In this document: piece by piece, positions 44,490 through 56,222 of the stretch
Layout of the letters: each line of letters begins with the position of its first letter
Position numbering within the stretch: position 1 is the stretch's first letter
Assembly: GCA_963576785.1 (NCBI GenBank)
Contig: OY756143.1
Location: 1,240,001 to 1,304,000, forward strand
Length of the DNA stretch: 64,000 nucleotides
Source: Chlorophyllum brunneum
Lineage: Eukaryota > Basidiomycota > Agaricomycetes > Agaricales > Agaricaceae
Direction: 5' to 3'
The notes under the pieces: model-generated
What the model saw: only the letters and a program-made list of their open reading frames with translations
What the model was told of the DNA's origin: nothing
The model's database searches: none
Translations under genes and position numbers: made by a program

Positions 44490-47215
44490 TCAGAATAGCT
44501 AATGCCTGCATGTGTGTGGGCCATTGGCCATCCCATTTCAAGGAAAGCTTGTCAGTTATCATACCAAAGCCAGACAAGCCATCCTACTCAATGCCCAAGG
44601 TATTCAGGCCTATTGTGCTTCTGAACACCTTTGGCAAGCTTATCAAGAAGATGATCTTGAATTGCCTCCAGTTTGACTCTGTCAAGCATGGAGTTTTTCA
44701 TCCAAATCAGCTCGGTGATATCTGTCAGAGGTCTACTGATGATGTTGGAATACTCCTAACCCATATTGTTTGTGCAGAATGGGCCAAGGGCCTCAAGACT
44801 AGCATTGTCACTTTTGACATTGCTCAGTTCTTTCCATTGCTCAACTACAATATATTGTTGGCAATACTGCAGAAGCAAGGATTTGACCCCTGTGTGGGTA
44901 GATTCTTTGCCTCTTATTTGGTTGGCTGCTCTATGCAATATGCATAGGGGGACCACAAGTCTGATCTTAGACAGGTGGATGTAGGGGTAGGTCAGGGCTC
45001 GTTACTCTCTTCTGTCCTCTTTGGCCTTTATCTTGCCCCTTTCATGAAGCTTTATGACAGGGAGGCAATCATGCTTGGGAGTACTCTGCTCTCATATGTT
45101 GACAATGGCCTTGCCATTGCCTATGCCAAAACCTGGGAACCTAATCTGGTATGCCTTAAGTAGGTATACCAGATTATATATCACTTGACCACCTCATTTG
45201 GACTTGCCATTAAACATGACAAGTCCGAAGTTTTTTACTTCTCCCATAAATGGGGAAATAACAACCCACTGCTGGACTTGGGATATGCCCCCCATACCAG
45301 TGATACTCCTTTATGCCCTAAGACCCATTGGAGATACTTGGGTTTTTTCTTTGACTGTGCTCTTACTTTTAAAGAGCATGTTTGGCATTATGCTACTAAG
45401 TCTCTGTCTATGGTCAAGACCATGGGCATGCTTGGTAACTCATCTCGAGGCCTTCTTCCTACCTAGAAGAGGACTCTCTATCACTCATGTGTAGTGCCTA
45501 TTGCTACATACAGATTCTGTCTCTGGTTTTATGAAGGTGCCCGTAATAAGGTCCTTTTGAAGCAACTTAACACTATGCAGTGTAAAGCTGCACTGTGGAT
45601 CACTGGTGTGTTCTACACCAGCCCTACCAGAGGGGCTGAAGCCTTAGCTGGCCTCATTCCCATCCACCTTCATCTCAAGAAACTGGCTACCCATGCCATC
45701 CACAGGATTGCCACACTTTCTGAGAACCATCCTGTGTGTTCCGTAATGGAACATCAGTATATTGCTAGGTGTATTCCATATCCCAGATTGATCACCCTCA
45801 TGACTCCTGCTCAGATGGTCAAGGTCAAGGGGCTGGTCATAGAGACAAACTCTTATTTGCCAGAGTTAATGGAGGCATTCCAGCCCTTTGTGCTCGAAGC
45901 ATCACCAGGTTCTCATCTTCTAGACCACTATGCAGCCCAGATGACTTTTAAGACATACAATACCTCACTTGGTGGAAACTCTGTGTATCGTCAAGTGGAT
46001 TTGCTCAACAATACTCTTCATGAGTATCATGAGAACAGACAGGTTGTCTCTGCAGTAACAGATGCAAGTCTGCCATTGATTGGAGACTACCAGGCAGTTT
46101 TGGCTGCCCACATTTATAGGGGGACATGTCTGCTTTATGTATTGCATCACCCAGCTAGCAAGGTTACAGCCCCAAATGCTGAACTTTTTGCTATTTGTAT
46201 GGCTTTGGGAACTGCTGTGGCAGTTTCTGAGGCCATACATATCATGGTCTTCATGGACTTGATTGGTTCTGCCAATCAAGCTCTTGACCTGTCCATACAT
46301 TCTGGTCAGGGACATTTCCTAGCTGTTTGTTGTCTCTTGTTGGAGTGGTTCAGAGGTTGTCCAGACTGTTCCCTCACATTCTGGTCCGTTCTATCTTTGG
46401 TGAAATGGTCCATCCATCAGGAGGTGCATTTATATGCCACCGATCTTCAAGTCACCACTAGATGCAGTCCAGCAACATCTATTGATGTACTGCATAAACT
46501 CAATGTAGCAACCATACAGAAGGCCTGGAAAGTTTCTTTCCAGGACTCCTCTTATCACAGTTTGAACTTCCTTGCCCTCAGGGATAGTAAAAACAAAGTT
46601 ATGTAGCCAATGTACCTTCACAGAGGTTTATGGCTTCCTTCCTTTCCCTCTCAGTCCATTGCGATAAGGACAAATTGTGCCATTCTCGGACATGCACTGA
46701 CCGGCAAGTATTGCTTCCAGTTCCATCCTCTAGAGCCTATTGGCTGCAAGTGTGGGGCTCCATTGGAGACCCACACTCATATCTTGTGCTCTTGTCCTCT
46801 GTACAAGAGATGTCATGGCCTTCTGGTCTTTATCAACCAGTTGGTAGGTTTCCTTAGGTGCAATCCTTCAGCATTTGCATTTAAGTCCAACAGACTGCTT
46901 ACAGGAGTTGGATAACACAACACAGCCCCTACTAGCTTCCTATGTCTCCAGCATGTGTAGAAGTTAATTGAAAATTGATGCATACTCTCTCTAGGGAGAG
47001 AAGGCTAGGGGTCACTCATTATTCTGGTCTAGGATTCACATGTTCATGCATGTTTCCACAACTGTTCACCCAGACTGCCTGTCGGCAGTCTAGTTTGGCC
47101 AGAGGAGAGCCCATCTCTGACTACCATCACTTTTGTAGCCTACATATCACAGTAGATATAGGTGGACTGCGATTACACACTACCTTAAATATGTTGACTT
47201 AAAAAAAAAAAAAAA
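44490..47215 (+). mobile_element. LINE-B: 3' two-thirds of a non-LTR element with poly(A) tail
   Basis: It begins inside the reverse transcriptase (NACMCVGHWPSHFKESLSVI), continues through TFDIAQFFPLLNYNILL, VGVGQGSLLSSVLFGLYLAP and a YVDN box where YVDD is expected. A 370-codon open frame at 45494-46606 covers the RNase H domain (VTDASLPLIGDYQAV, APNAELFAICMALG, VFMDLIGSANQ). A terminal Cys/His motif, CKCGAPLETHTHILCSCPLY, follows. The 3' UTR ends CACACTACCTTAAATATGTT, then GACTT and A15. The catalytic second Asp is replaced by Asn. Confidence 0.88.
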
Positions 47216-47299
47216 GAATAGTATCGAGAGTGTCAGGGGACTCAGGGACATAGCACCCAGTCCCCCCACCAAATGGGGGTAGTAATGACATGCAGAATG

Positions 47300-47668
47300 G
47301 CCATGGGTATATTCCTAGAATGCTAGGACACTGAAACAAGTGCGTACAACAATTAAGACAATGAGGATGGTCTGTTTACACTTGTTTACTGGTGGAAGTA
47401 CCAAATCAAGAAGCATGAGCAGTTTACCCACTCAAGGCCAAGTCTGAGGCCTTTAAAGCATTCAAGGTCTACAAATCTTGGGCTGAGAAGCAGTTGGAGA
47501 TGAAAATTCAAGCTCTACAGGATGATAAAGGTGGTGAATACATGTCTGAAGTGTTTTTGAGATTTGCTGAGCAGGCTGGGATCAAAAGGTGGCACTCTAC
47601 TTCAGACCCCAGCAAAATAGCCTAGCTAAACAAGCAAATTGTACTATGAGAGAGAGGATCACTGTTAT
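47300..47668 (+). pseudogene. Copia integrase core fragment
   Basis: Readable text includes EAFKAFKVYKSWAEKQLEMK, IQALQDDKGGEYMSEVFLRF and AEQAGIKRWHSTSDPS, the D(x)nGGEY...HS arrangement of copia integrases, and then a broken ERTNxTMRERITVII region. The 5' end of LINE-C follows directly at about 47670, so the LINE sits in integrase sequence. Confidence 0.8.
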
Positions 47669-47693
47669 CATCACTTCTTTTCCCAGAACTCCC

Positions 47694-48027
47694 TGTTGAA
47701 TAAAATGGTAAGCAGTGTAGAGGCACAAGCTTGTCTTATGCAGCTAAGAGGGTGTAGGGAAGATGTGTTAATGCTGTTGTATTGGGTCCAACTTGATAAA
47801 GTAACAGCCTTATCAAGTAGTCTTTATATACATGTATATCAAGGCCTGATTACTAATTCCTAATGACTAAAGCCACCTAAATATAGCATGACATGAGAGA
47901 GTGATGATAGTAATCTGACAGGATGAGTAAGCATCTGACATAACATGGGATAAAGTCTGACATGATATGGGAGGGAATCAACAACTACTTATATCTACCC
48001 AGATCTGCAGATTTACCACTTCTAACA
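47694..48027 (+). repeat. Solo LTR in the 5' UTR of LINE-C
   Basis: This 334-bp segment starts TGTTGAATAAAATGG and ends CACTTCTAACA. It is flanked by the 5-bp duplication CTCCC at 47689-47693 and 48028-48032. Removing it restores GAACTCCCACCTGTCAATCA, which is exactly the sequence of the uninterrupted LINE 5' ends at 49984 and 50248. A TATA-like TTTATATACATG is internal. Confidence 0.88.
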
Positions 48028-49362
48028 CTCCCACCTGTCAATCACATGATCACTCCCTTGTTGACACTCCCAACATCCTACATGTCCCAGACAGTGAGCA
48101 CTCTCAGTGCAGATTTCCATATGGGCCCCTAGCCTCCATGCCTTTCCACAGTTCAAGGAGGAGGACAAGCACCCATCATTTGGCCTCCTCAGATGATGAA
48201 GAGATGGCGGCTGCTTTCAAGGCAAGCCAAACCACTCCCCAGCCCCCTAGGTCCACCCCAGGTCCTTATTCTTTGGGTATTCCCCCCAATGGCAGCAGTG
48301 CCAGGGATACCTATGCCCCTGCAGTTCCCCTTCAGCAGAAGAGATGCACTTTATCATAATACAGGTCCCCAACCCCCTCTCAACCTCCCCCAGCTCCTGG
48401 CATGGAAGCTAGAGCCTCATCTCTTCCCCCATCTTCCTCACCTCCTGCCTCTCTAGAGGATATGGAACAGGATGACTAGGAGGAGCCCACCACCACTCCC
48501 CTCTCTATTCTGGGCATTAACATTAGTACCAGAGAGGACACCAATACAATCCAATGGTTGCTCAAGATTGTGGCCAACTTTATGAAGACAGCCCATCTCA
48601 TTTCCCAGGAGGATGCTCCATCCTTCCATCCTATTGCCTCTAGACTATCTGAGATAGTCCAGATGGTTGCCTCCTCCCCCATGTGGCATGAAACCTACAT
48701 AGGGGTGAGTAATTCTCTTTCCCTGAGAGACTTGATTGCTTTGGCATTCCCTGCTCCCCTATTGGTGACTTCCAGGCCTCTGGCTACCTGTCCAAGGGCA
48801 CCGGGACCTTCTACCCTCAGCCCCTCCCAGTGCAGGCCCCCTGTGCAGGAGGAGGACAATCTTATGGACCTGGAGAAAACTCTAGTCAAATACCTGCACA
48901 TAGACCCTAAGAGAAAGGTGCCTGTCTGACCTGTTAAGGCTCCTACAAAGCCTTGGATCCCCTACAAGAGGCTCTCTGGACTCCTCCCTCCATGCTTGCT
49001 TTGAAGCCCAAGCCAGGCCAGAAGACTTATATAGCTGCAGTGAAATAACCAGCTTCGGCCAAACTAGGGGTGGACCTGCTTTCTTTGTTGGAAGCTACCT
49101 TTCCTTACCTCTCTGTGGAGCAGATCCTCAGTCTTCATGTGCAAGCCAAGGCTGCAAAGCAATCTCCCTCATTGAATGCTCACCCTAAGAAGCCAGCATT
49201 CATGATTCCTGGGCCATTGCATAAGTAGGTCCCAGTCTCCTATGAAGACAAGTCAAACACCTCAGCTAGTCTTTATACTCTTACCCGGCAGGCCTGTAAG
49301 GCATTGAAGGCTGGGCAAAGCTCACTTGTTGTGAAGGGATCCACACTTGCTTACAATGGCTA

Positions 49363-49668
49363 TGTTAGAATTGATCAGCTATCTTATCTTATCAGAGGTT
49401 ATCTAGTGTTATCTCATCTTATCTGGTTCATCTCATCTTATCCTAGATAGCCTTAGATAGTTAGTCACATGATTTGGTAGTGCATAGACTACCCTGTGTA
49501 CATATATAAGGAGCACCCCAGCTCCCCCAAATATCAATCCTTTACTTATTATGTGTCAGTGTTAGTGTCTGTGTCAGTGTCTGAGTATTTGTGTCTCAAC
49601 TCTCTTTACATCCTCTTTTATCTTGCCTCTACCCTCTTCTATCCCCTTCTGTGTTCCCACCTTTAACA
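49363..49668 (+). repeat. Solo LTR inside LINE-C ORF1
   Basis: This 306-bp segment begins TGTTAGAATTGATC and ends CACCTTTAACA, with a TATA box in TGTACATATATAAGGAGC. The flanks are GGCTA (49358-49362) and AGCTA (49669-49673), a 5-bp duplication with one change. The uninterrupted ORF1 at 53500 (ATGGCTATTCCATGGCC) shows the empty site. Confidence 0.88.
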
Positions 49669-49983
49669 AGCTACTCTATGGCCATCAACAAACTTGCCAC
49701 TACCAAGGATATTGAGATCCTTTGGGCATTGGTTGAATGTCTGTCCCCTCCAGGAGCTCCCTTCTGGATCGGCCTCCCCTCATCAATATCATACCTCCAT
49801 GTGGTTGATGTCCTTTTCCTCAAGAACTCTGTGGCCAGAGTTCAGTCCACTCCAGCAGATGTCAAGGAGGTTCTCACCTCTTTAGTCCATGCTCTTCTTA
49901 TTAACCTCAAGAGTCCCCCAAGGTTGGTGTGCAACTCCAAGATGTCTGACTCTTGTATGGCATTCTTTGACATTTGGGACTCC

Positions 49984-50247
49984 CATTGCTTCTTTTCCTG
50001 GAACTCCCACCTGTCAATCACATGATCACTCCCTTGTCAATACTCTCAACATCCTACACATCCCAGATAGTGAGTGCTCTCAGGGTGGCTTTTTTCAGCA
50101 CACTCCCCACCAACGTGCAAGCATGATTGAGGGTGGGCCTGGATGTCCGTCATCAGCTGGTATAGCCCAGCCTCAAGATACTAGCCAGACTTGACCTACA
50201 GCCAGGTTAATAACCCACATGTGAACCCTGTATGGGACTGCAAGCCC
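49984..50247 (+). mobile_element. LINE 5' terminus fragment joined to a short unrelated segment
   Basis: CATTGCTTCTTTTCCTGGAA at 49984 starts about 105 bp of LINE 5' UTR. At about 50089 it changes to GTGGCTTTTTTCAGCACACT and roughly 155 bp of sequence not otherwise recognised. The next LINE 5' terminus begins at 50248. The joint word GGCTTTTTTCAGCA recurs at 59288 and 59575. Confidence 0.7.
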
Positions 50248-50620
50248 ATCACTTCTTTTCCCAGAACTCCCACCTGTCGATCACGTGATCACCTCTTTGT
50301 CAACACTCTTAACATTCTATACGTCCAAGACAGTGAGCACTTTTAGCATGGATTTCCATATGGGCCCCTAGCCCCCATGCCTCCTTGCAGTTCAAGGAGG
50401 AGGACAAGCACTCACCACGCGGCCTCCTTAGATGACGACAATATGGCCACTGCCTTCGAGGCAGTGGTCAGTCCTTCCCCCAGGTCCATCCCAGGCCCTT
50501 ACTCCCTGGGTATCCCCCTTTATGGCAGCAGTACCAGGGATACCTATGCCCCCACAGTTTCCCTTCAGCAGAGGGGATGTACTCCATCATGACACAGGTT
50601 CCCAACCCCCTCTCGACCTA

Positions 50621-52517
50621 TTTTTTTTTTTTTTAAATCAACATGTTTAAGGTGGTGCGCAATCGCAGTCCACCTATATCTACTGTGACATGTAGTCTAC
50701 AAAAAGAGGATATTCGAAGATTGGCTTTCCCTTGGCTGAACTAGACCGCCAACAGGTGGTCTGGGTGAATGGTCATGGAAACATACATGGATGCGCGAAT
50801 CCTAGACCAAATATACAAGCAACCCCTAGCCTCCCCTTCCTAGGGAGAGTATGTATCAATTCGCAATTAACTTCTACACACATCAGAGATGTGGGAAGCT
50901 AGCAGAGGCCGTGTCACATTATCCAACTCCCACAAGCAGTGTGTTGGACCTAAATGCAAATGCTAAAGGATTGTGCTTAAGAAAAGCTACCAGCTGGTCA
51001 ACAGAGACTAGCAGGCCATGATATCTCTTGTATAAGGGACAAGAGCACAAGATATGAGTGCAGGTCTCCAGAAGAGCCCCACACTCACAGCCAATAGGCG
51101 CAAGTAAAACATTTAAAGCTAATAAAGCTAATCTAGAGGATAGAACCGGGAATGGTACTTGCCGGTTGGTGCATGCCCGAGAATGGCATGATTTTCTCTC
51201 ATCGCAATGGACTAAGAGGGAAAAGAAGGAAGCCAAGAACCTCCATGGAGGTACATTGGCTGTAAAATCTGTTGGCCTAATGGTCGAGTGGTTTGGGTAT
51301 AGGCTTAATTCCTACTAGGCTGCTTGGCTAGAAGGTCCTGGGTTCGAAACCTGTAGAGGGGGATTTATTCTCAACCGTGGGAAGTACCAGTGTACAAGGT
51401 GTGGTTGCTTAGCAATATTCCTGGGTGACACTGGATTAGGTTGTGTGGTCCTATTTGGCATTGTTTGGTGCTGTCACAGGCTAGCATGGGAGTTGTCACA
51501 CCCAGCCACATAGCAAGTCACATAGTGACGTCACACTGTCATGGTGTGACCCAGCTGTGTGCATCGCCCAAGTCCAATATTGGCCAAAGGCAGTGGTGCC
51601 CTAATGCCAGGGCCTAACTTGGGAGAATTACCTAAGCCACTGCTGGAGATAGGGCATTATAAGAAGGGGAATGTTGTGATAACAGTCCAACTTGGGGCAT
51701 GCTGAAAAAAGTTGCCAGTTATCAGAGAATGCTCACCTGGCTCAAGAGGACTAAATCCTATATTGGTTGGCCTGGTATAGGAAAAATAGCCAGGTTCCAG
51801 CTCAAGTTGATTCCACATTACCATTGGCTAAGGCTGGTAGTAAGAGACCCCTCAAGGGGCTCTGTAGATAGGCGTGGCCTGCCAGTCTCTATTGACCAGC
51901 TGGTATCTTTTCTTAGGTGTAATCTATTAGTATTTGTGTTTAAGTCCGATAGACCACTTATGGGAGTTGGATAACATAGCATGACCCCTGCTAGCTCCCC
52001 ACATCTCTGATATGTGTAGAAGTTAATTGCAAATTGATGTATACTCTCCCTAGGGAGGGGAGGCTAGGGGTTGCTCATTATTCTGGTCAAGGACTCACAT
52101 GTCCGTGCATGTTTCTAAGACCATTCACCCAGACTACCTGTCGGTGGTCTAGTTTGGCTAGGGGAGAGCCAATCTTCGAATACTCTCTTTTTGTAGACTA
52201 CATGTCACAGTAAATACAGGTGGACTACGATCACACACTACCTTAAACATGTTGATTTAAAAAATAAAAATAAAAAAAGAAGGTAATCTTCCAGGCCTTC
52301 TGAACAGTTGCTATGTTGAGTTTACACAGCGAATCGATGGACATCACTGGATGACATCGAGCAGTGACCTGTAGGTCGGTGGCAAATAAATGCACCTCCT
52401 GATGAATGGACCATTTCACTGAAGATGGAACAGACCAGAAAGTGAGGGAATGGTCAGGACAATCTCTGAACCACTCCAACAGAAGACGACACACAGCCAG
52501 GGAATGTCCCTGGCCCT
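50621..52517 (-). mobile_element. 5'-truncated LINE inserted into LINE-D ORF1 (minus strand), itself carrying a nested insert
   Basis: The left edge is T14 (its poly(A) on the minus strand), followed by the family 3' end AAATCAACATGTTTAAGGTG. The flanks are CCCTCTCGACCTA (50608-50620) and CCCTCTTGACCTA (52518-52530), a 13-bp target duplication with one difference. The minus-strand 5' part encodes LLLEWFRDCPDHSLTFWSVP, then KWSIHQEVHLFATDLQV. A plus-strand insertion at about 51272-52275 splits it. Confidence 0.85.
51272..52275 (+). mobile_element. tRNA-headed retroposon fused to a LINE 3' end (chimeric copy)
   Basis: It begins TTGGCCTAATGGTCGAGTGG, with an A-box-like TGGTCGAGTGG (51281-51291) and a B box GGTTCGAAACC (51341-51351), typical of tRNA-derived RNA polymerase III promoters. 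The body to about 51875 is shared with the minus-strand element at 58637-60016. From about 51876 the sequence is a 390-bp LINE 3' end (PVSIDQLVSFLRCN, 3' UTR), ending TGTTGATTT and an A-rich tail. No clear target duplication was found. Confidence 0.7.
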
Positions 52518-54214
52518 CCCTCTTGACCTACCCCAGCTCCTGGCATGGAAGCCAGAGCTTCATCCCTCCCCCTGTCTTCCCCTCCTCCTGCCTCCCCAGA
52601 GGATATGGAACAGAACAACTAGAAGGAGTCCACTGCTGCCTCCCTCTCTATCCTGGGCATTAACATTAGTGCCAGAGAGGATGCCAATGTGATCCAATGG
52701 TTACTCGAGATTGTCACTGACTTTATGAAGACGGTGCATCTCATTCCCCAGGAGGACACTCTGTCCTTCTGCCCCATTGCCTCTCGACTATCTGAGATAG
52801 TCCAGATGGTTGCATCCTCCCCCATGTGGCATGAAACCTACACAGGGGTGAGTGACTCTCTCTCCCTGAGGAACTCGATTGCTTTGGCATTTCCTGCTCT
52901 CCCAGTGGTGACTTTTAGGCCCCTGGCTACCCCCCCAAGGGTACCAGGGCCTTCTATCCTCGGCCCCCCCCCAGTGCAGTGCCCTTGTGTAGGAGGAGGA
53001 CAACCTTATGGACCCAGAGAAGACTCCGGTCAAACACCTGCACATGGACCCTAAGGGGAAGGCGCCTGTCCAACCTATTAAGGTGCCTACGAAGCCTCAG
53101 GTCCCCTATGAGAGGCCCTCTGGACCTCCTCCCTCCACGCTCACTTCAAAGCCTAAGCCAGGACAGAAGGCTTATTCGGCTGCAGTGAAACAACTGGCCT
53201 TGGACAAACTGGGGATAGACCCACTCTCCTCATTGAAAGTAGCCTTCCCCCACCTCTCTGCAGAGCAGCTCCTCAGACTTCATGCGCAAGCTGAGACTGC
53301 AAAGCTACCTCCCTCATCCAACGCTTGCCCTAAGAAGCCAGCATTCACGATTCCTGGACCATCGCGCAAGCAGGTCCTAGTCTCCTATGAGGACAAGTCA
53401 AATACTTTGGCTGGTCTCCATACTCTTACCCAGTAGGCCTGTAAGGCATTAAAAGCTGGGAGAAGCTCTCTAATCATGGAAGGTGCCACGCTCACATATG
53501 ATGGCTATTCCATGGCCACCAATAAGCTCGCTACAACTAAGGATATTGAGATCCTTAGGGCATTGGTCAAACGTCTGTCCCCTCCAGGAGCTCCCTTCTG
53601 GATTGGACTCCCCTCTTTGGTATTGTACCTTTGTGTGGTCAACGTCCCCTATCTCAAGAACTCTGCCACTGGAGTTCAATGCACCCCAGCAGACATTGAG
53701 GAGGTTCTTACCTTGTCAGTGCATGCTCCTCTTATCAGTCTCAAGGGTCCCCCAAGACTGGTGCACAACTCCAGGACGTCCAACTCATGTATGGCATTCT
53801 TCGACATCTGGGACTCCATGAGGGGTACCCGTGCTCTTAGTCTTCTGAATAAGAAGATCATGTTTGGGAACAAGCAGTGCGTCATACTCTCTGCTAATCC
53901 TTGCCACAATGAGTTGCTGTGTACCCGCTGTTACAAGTGGGGCCATGCCTTTTCCTGGTACAAGGCTGATGGCCCTGCATGTCCTGACTATGGTAGTGTG
54001 CACTCTCGTGCCAATCACTGCACCTTTGCATTGTGTTGTAGGGGGCAACCAAAGGCTATGCCTCCAGTTCCTGCTACCCTGACTGGTCAACCATGCCCTT
54101 ACCCTCCTCATTGCTGTAACTGCAAGAAGGAGCACCCCGCTGACTCCAGGAAGTGCACTTTCTGGAATCACAAACATGACCAGGCCTGGCTGACAGCCTG
54201 CTATTGAGAGGTGC

Positions 54215-56222
54215 ATGATAGATGTCATCGTCCTCCTATCCCCCCTCATAACCCCCCTTATGTCTAGGAACAACCTGGACTGTCTGGAGGGCATTAGGGT
54301 TTTTAGTTTTAATGTCACGAAATCATATGTTTACATTGATACACTGCTCGAGAAATTAAAGGACAACTTTGATATTCTCTTTTTCCAAAAACCTCCATGG
54401 AGGTTCATCTGCTCTGCTCCCTCAACCACTGACATGGAAGGGGACGATGTTACTGGTGCACCTAAGTACCCTGACTGGCTCATGGTGATACGTCCCCCTA
54501 TCCAGGGGTCCCTGCCCCGAGTGATGGCTTATGTTCACACTTGGTTGCAATATCTAAGGCCATCAATGAGGAGGGATCTCATTGACCACCCTGATATCCT
54601 TGTGCTGATGCTCTTTACTGATGCAAAGGCTTACAACTTCCTGAACATCTACTCAGATAATCAACATACCACCATCAACTTCCTTCATGGGAAAGTTGAT
54701 GTTCTCTCCCTATTTGACTTTATGAGTGGGGACTTTAACTGTCATTCTTCGGAGTGGGACCCTGGGGTTCTGCATCATTGAACAACAGCTCATAGGCTCA
54801 TGGAGATGAGTTGCGACCTTGGTCTTGATTTGGTTATGCCAACCAACCCGGGCCTGACATTTATTTCCCACAACCCAGATCTTTGCCCATCAGTGATTGA
54901 TCTGGTGTTCATCTCTTCTCCCAATGCATCAAGAACCTTTCCTTATCGGGATGTATCTCTCCAGGGTACTTTGGATCATGTTCCATTGACCGTTACCCTT
55001 CCCATCGCCCCCGTGGACATTGGGGTTGTCAAATCTGTCCTACCAAAGGGCTCCGACAAGGAGGAGGCCTTCTTGGGACATGTCATTGATGAGGTGACTG
55101 ATCTTCATGATTGTCCCTCTCCAGAATCCCCGGAACAAGTGGATGCCTTGGCCTTGGCCGTGGCTGAAGCCTTCTCTGACACGTGGACCCACCACTCGAA
55201 GGAGATCCAGATCACTCGCCACACTCATCCCTGGTGGGACGAGGTATGCTCTACCTCCTTCTCCAGATATCAGGGCTCTCGTAGTCATGGTGACTGGGGG
55301 GACTTTAGGCATGCTCGTACAGCTGCCAAATGATGGTTCTTCAATTCTAAGATTGAGAAGATCGCTTCTACTAACAAGCAGCCTTGGGACCTTATGGAGT
55401 GGGTCAAGGCGTGCAAGTTACCTCCCTGCGAGGCTATCTAATTTAACAGACAGCCCTGTCATGGTATGGACTCCCTCTGGGATGCCCTTCACTTAATGTA
55501 CAACTCCACTGCTGATTGGTGGTGTGACATGTCTGTCCTTGACCCCCTCCCAGACCTTCCAGTCTGGGAGTGGGCCCCCTTTTCGGTGCTGGAGCTTAAG
55601 GAGGCTTTGTCCTCCTGCTCTAATACGTCCTCTCTGGGGCCGGACCATGTTACATGGTCCCACCTCAAGTACATCATCATCAATGAAGATTGTTTGGCAG
55701 TGTTCCTACATCTGGCCAATACCTGCCTTGCAGTGGGTCATTGGCCCCACAGTTTCAAGGAGTCGCTCTTGGTTATCATTCCAAAACTGGGGAAGCCCTC
55801 CTACTTTACCCCCAAGGCATTCAGGCCTATTGTCCTCCTGAACATGCTTGGTAAATTGGTTGAGAAAATGCATTCCAACCACATCCAGTTTGATGCCATT
55901 AAACATGACATCTTTCATCCCCATCAACTTGGAGGCATTTGCCAGCATTCCACTGAGGATGCCAGGTTGTTCCTTACCCATCTGGTTCATGCTGGGTGGG
56001 CTAAAGGTCTCAAGATGAGCGTGGTCGCTTTCAACATTGCTCAGTTCTTTCCCTCTTTGAACCATGAGATGCTCATGGCCATTCTTGCCAAGCAGGGGTT
56101 CCCACTGAATGTGAGGACCTTTTTTACTTTGTATTTGGTGGGCTGTTCCACTGTTTATACATGGAACAGCTTCTCCTCTGATCCCTGGGGGGCAGATGTG
56201 GGCATTGGACAGGGCACTGCAA
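54215..56222 (+). pseudogene. LINE-D ORF2 (endonuclease and reverse transcriptase, 3'-truncated)
   Basis: The start is 7 nt after the ORF1 stop (ATG 54215) or at ATG 54260 (MSRNNLDCLEGIRVFSFNVT). The endonuclease blocks are DNFDILFFQKPPWRF (Glu to Lys at the catalytic position), FMSGDFNCHSSEWDP, VIDLVFISS and GTLDHVPLTVTL. The reverse transcriptase has SLGPDHVTWSHLKYIIINED, VIIPKLGKPSYFTPKAFRPI, VAFNIAQFFPSLNHEMLM and GADVGIGQG. Four or five stops or shifts occur. It is joined to inverted sequence before the YxDD motif. Confidence 0.82.

Larger units (their letters stand above)
47670..49983 (+). mobile_element. LINE-C: 5' end and ORF1 of a LINE, interrupted by two solo LTRs
   Basis: It starts with TCACTTCTTTTCCCAGAACT, the recurrent 5' terminus of this family. 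ORF1 begins near 48138 (MPFHSSRRRTSTHHLASSDD) and continues with LSILGINISTREDTNTIQWL, SRLSEIVQMVASSPMWHETY and IALAFPAPLLVTSRPLA. After the second LTR come NKLATTKDIEILWALVECLS, PPGAPFWIGLPSSISYL and MAFFDIWDS. There the copy stops, at the 5' end of another LINE. Stops are present throughout. Confidence 0.85.
50378..54207 (+). pseudogene. LINE-D ORF1 (zinc-knuckle gag-like protein), split by insertion
   Basis: It starts MPPCSSRRRTSTHHAASLDD (ATG 50377-50379 region). After the insertion, SPPPASPEDMEQNN, LSILGINISAREDANVIQWL, FCPIASRLSEIVQMVASSPM and a frameshift near 52985 follow. Then come PKPGQKAYSAAVKQLALDKL, FTIPGPSRKQVLVSYEDKSN and MATNKLATTKDIEILRALVK. The 243-codon last part (53476-54207) holds LLCTRCYKWGHAFSWY, CPDYGSVHSRANHC and HCCNCKKEHPADSRKCTFWN, three Cys/His knuckles, the first missing its last Cys. 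It ends WLTACY. Confidence 0.82.
50248..56222 (+). mobile_element. LINE-D: most complete LINE copy, interrupted by a 1.9-kb insertion and lacking the 3' end
   Basis: The 5' terminus (ATCACTTCTTTTCCCAGAAC) leads to ORF1. The copy breaks at 50620, is interrupted by 50621-52517, and resumes at 52518-52530 with a duplicated target. It then runs through the rest of ORF1 (to 54207), ORF2 endonuclease, and reverse transcriptase up to VGIGQG at 56222, where inverted LINE-F begins. Only a handful of stops are present and CpG is retained, so it is younger than LINE-A. Confidence 0.88.

Noticed and set aside
50621..52275. Large inverted repeat (50640-51030 against 51880-52262) considered as a single fold-back transposon
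   Set aside because: Both arms are LINE 3' ends with separate poly(A) tails in opposite orientation; independent insertions explain them, and one has a 13-bp target duplication.
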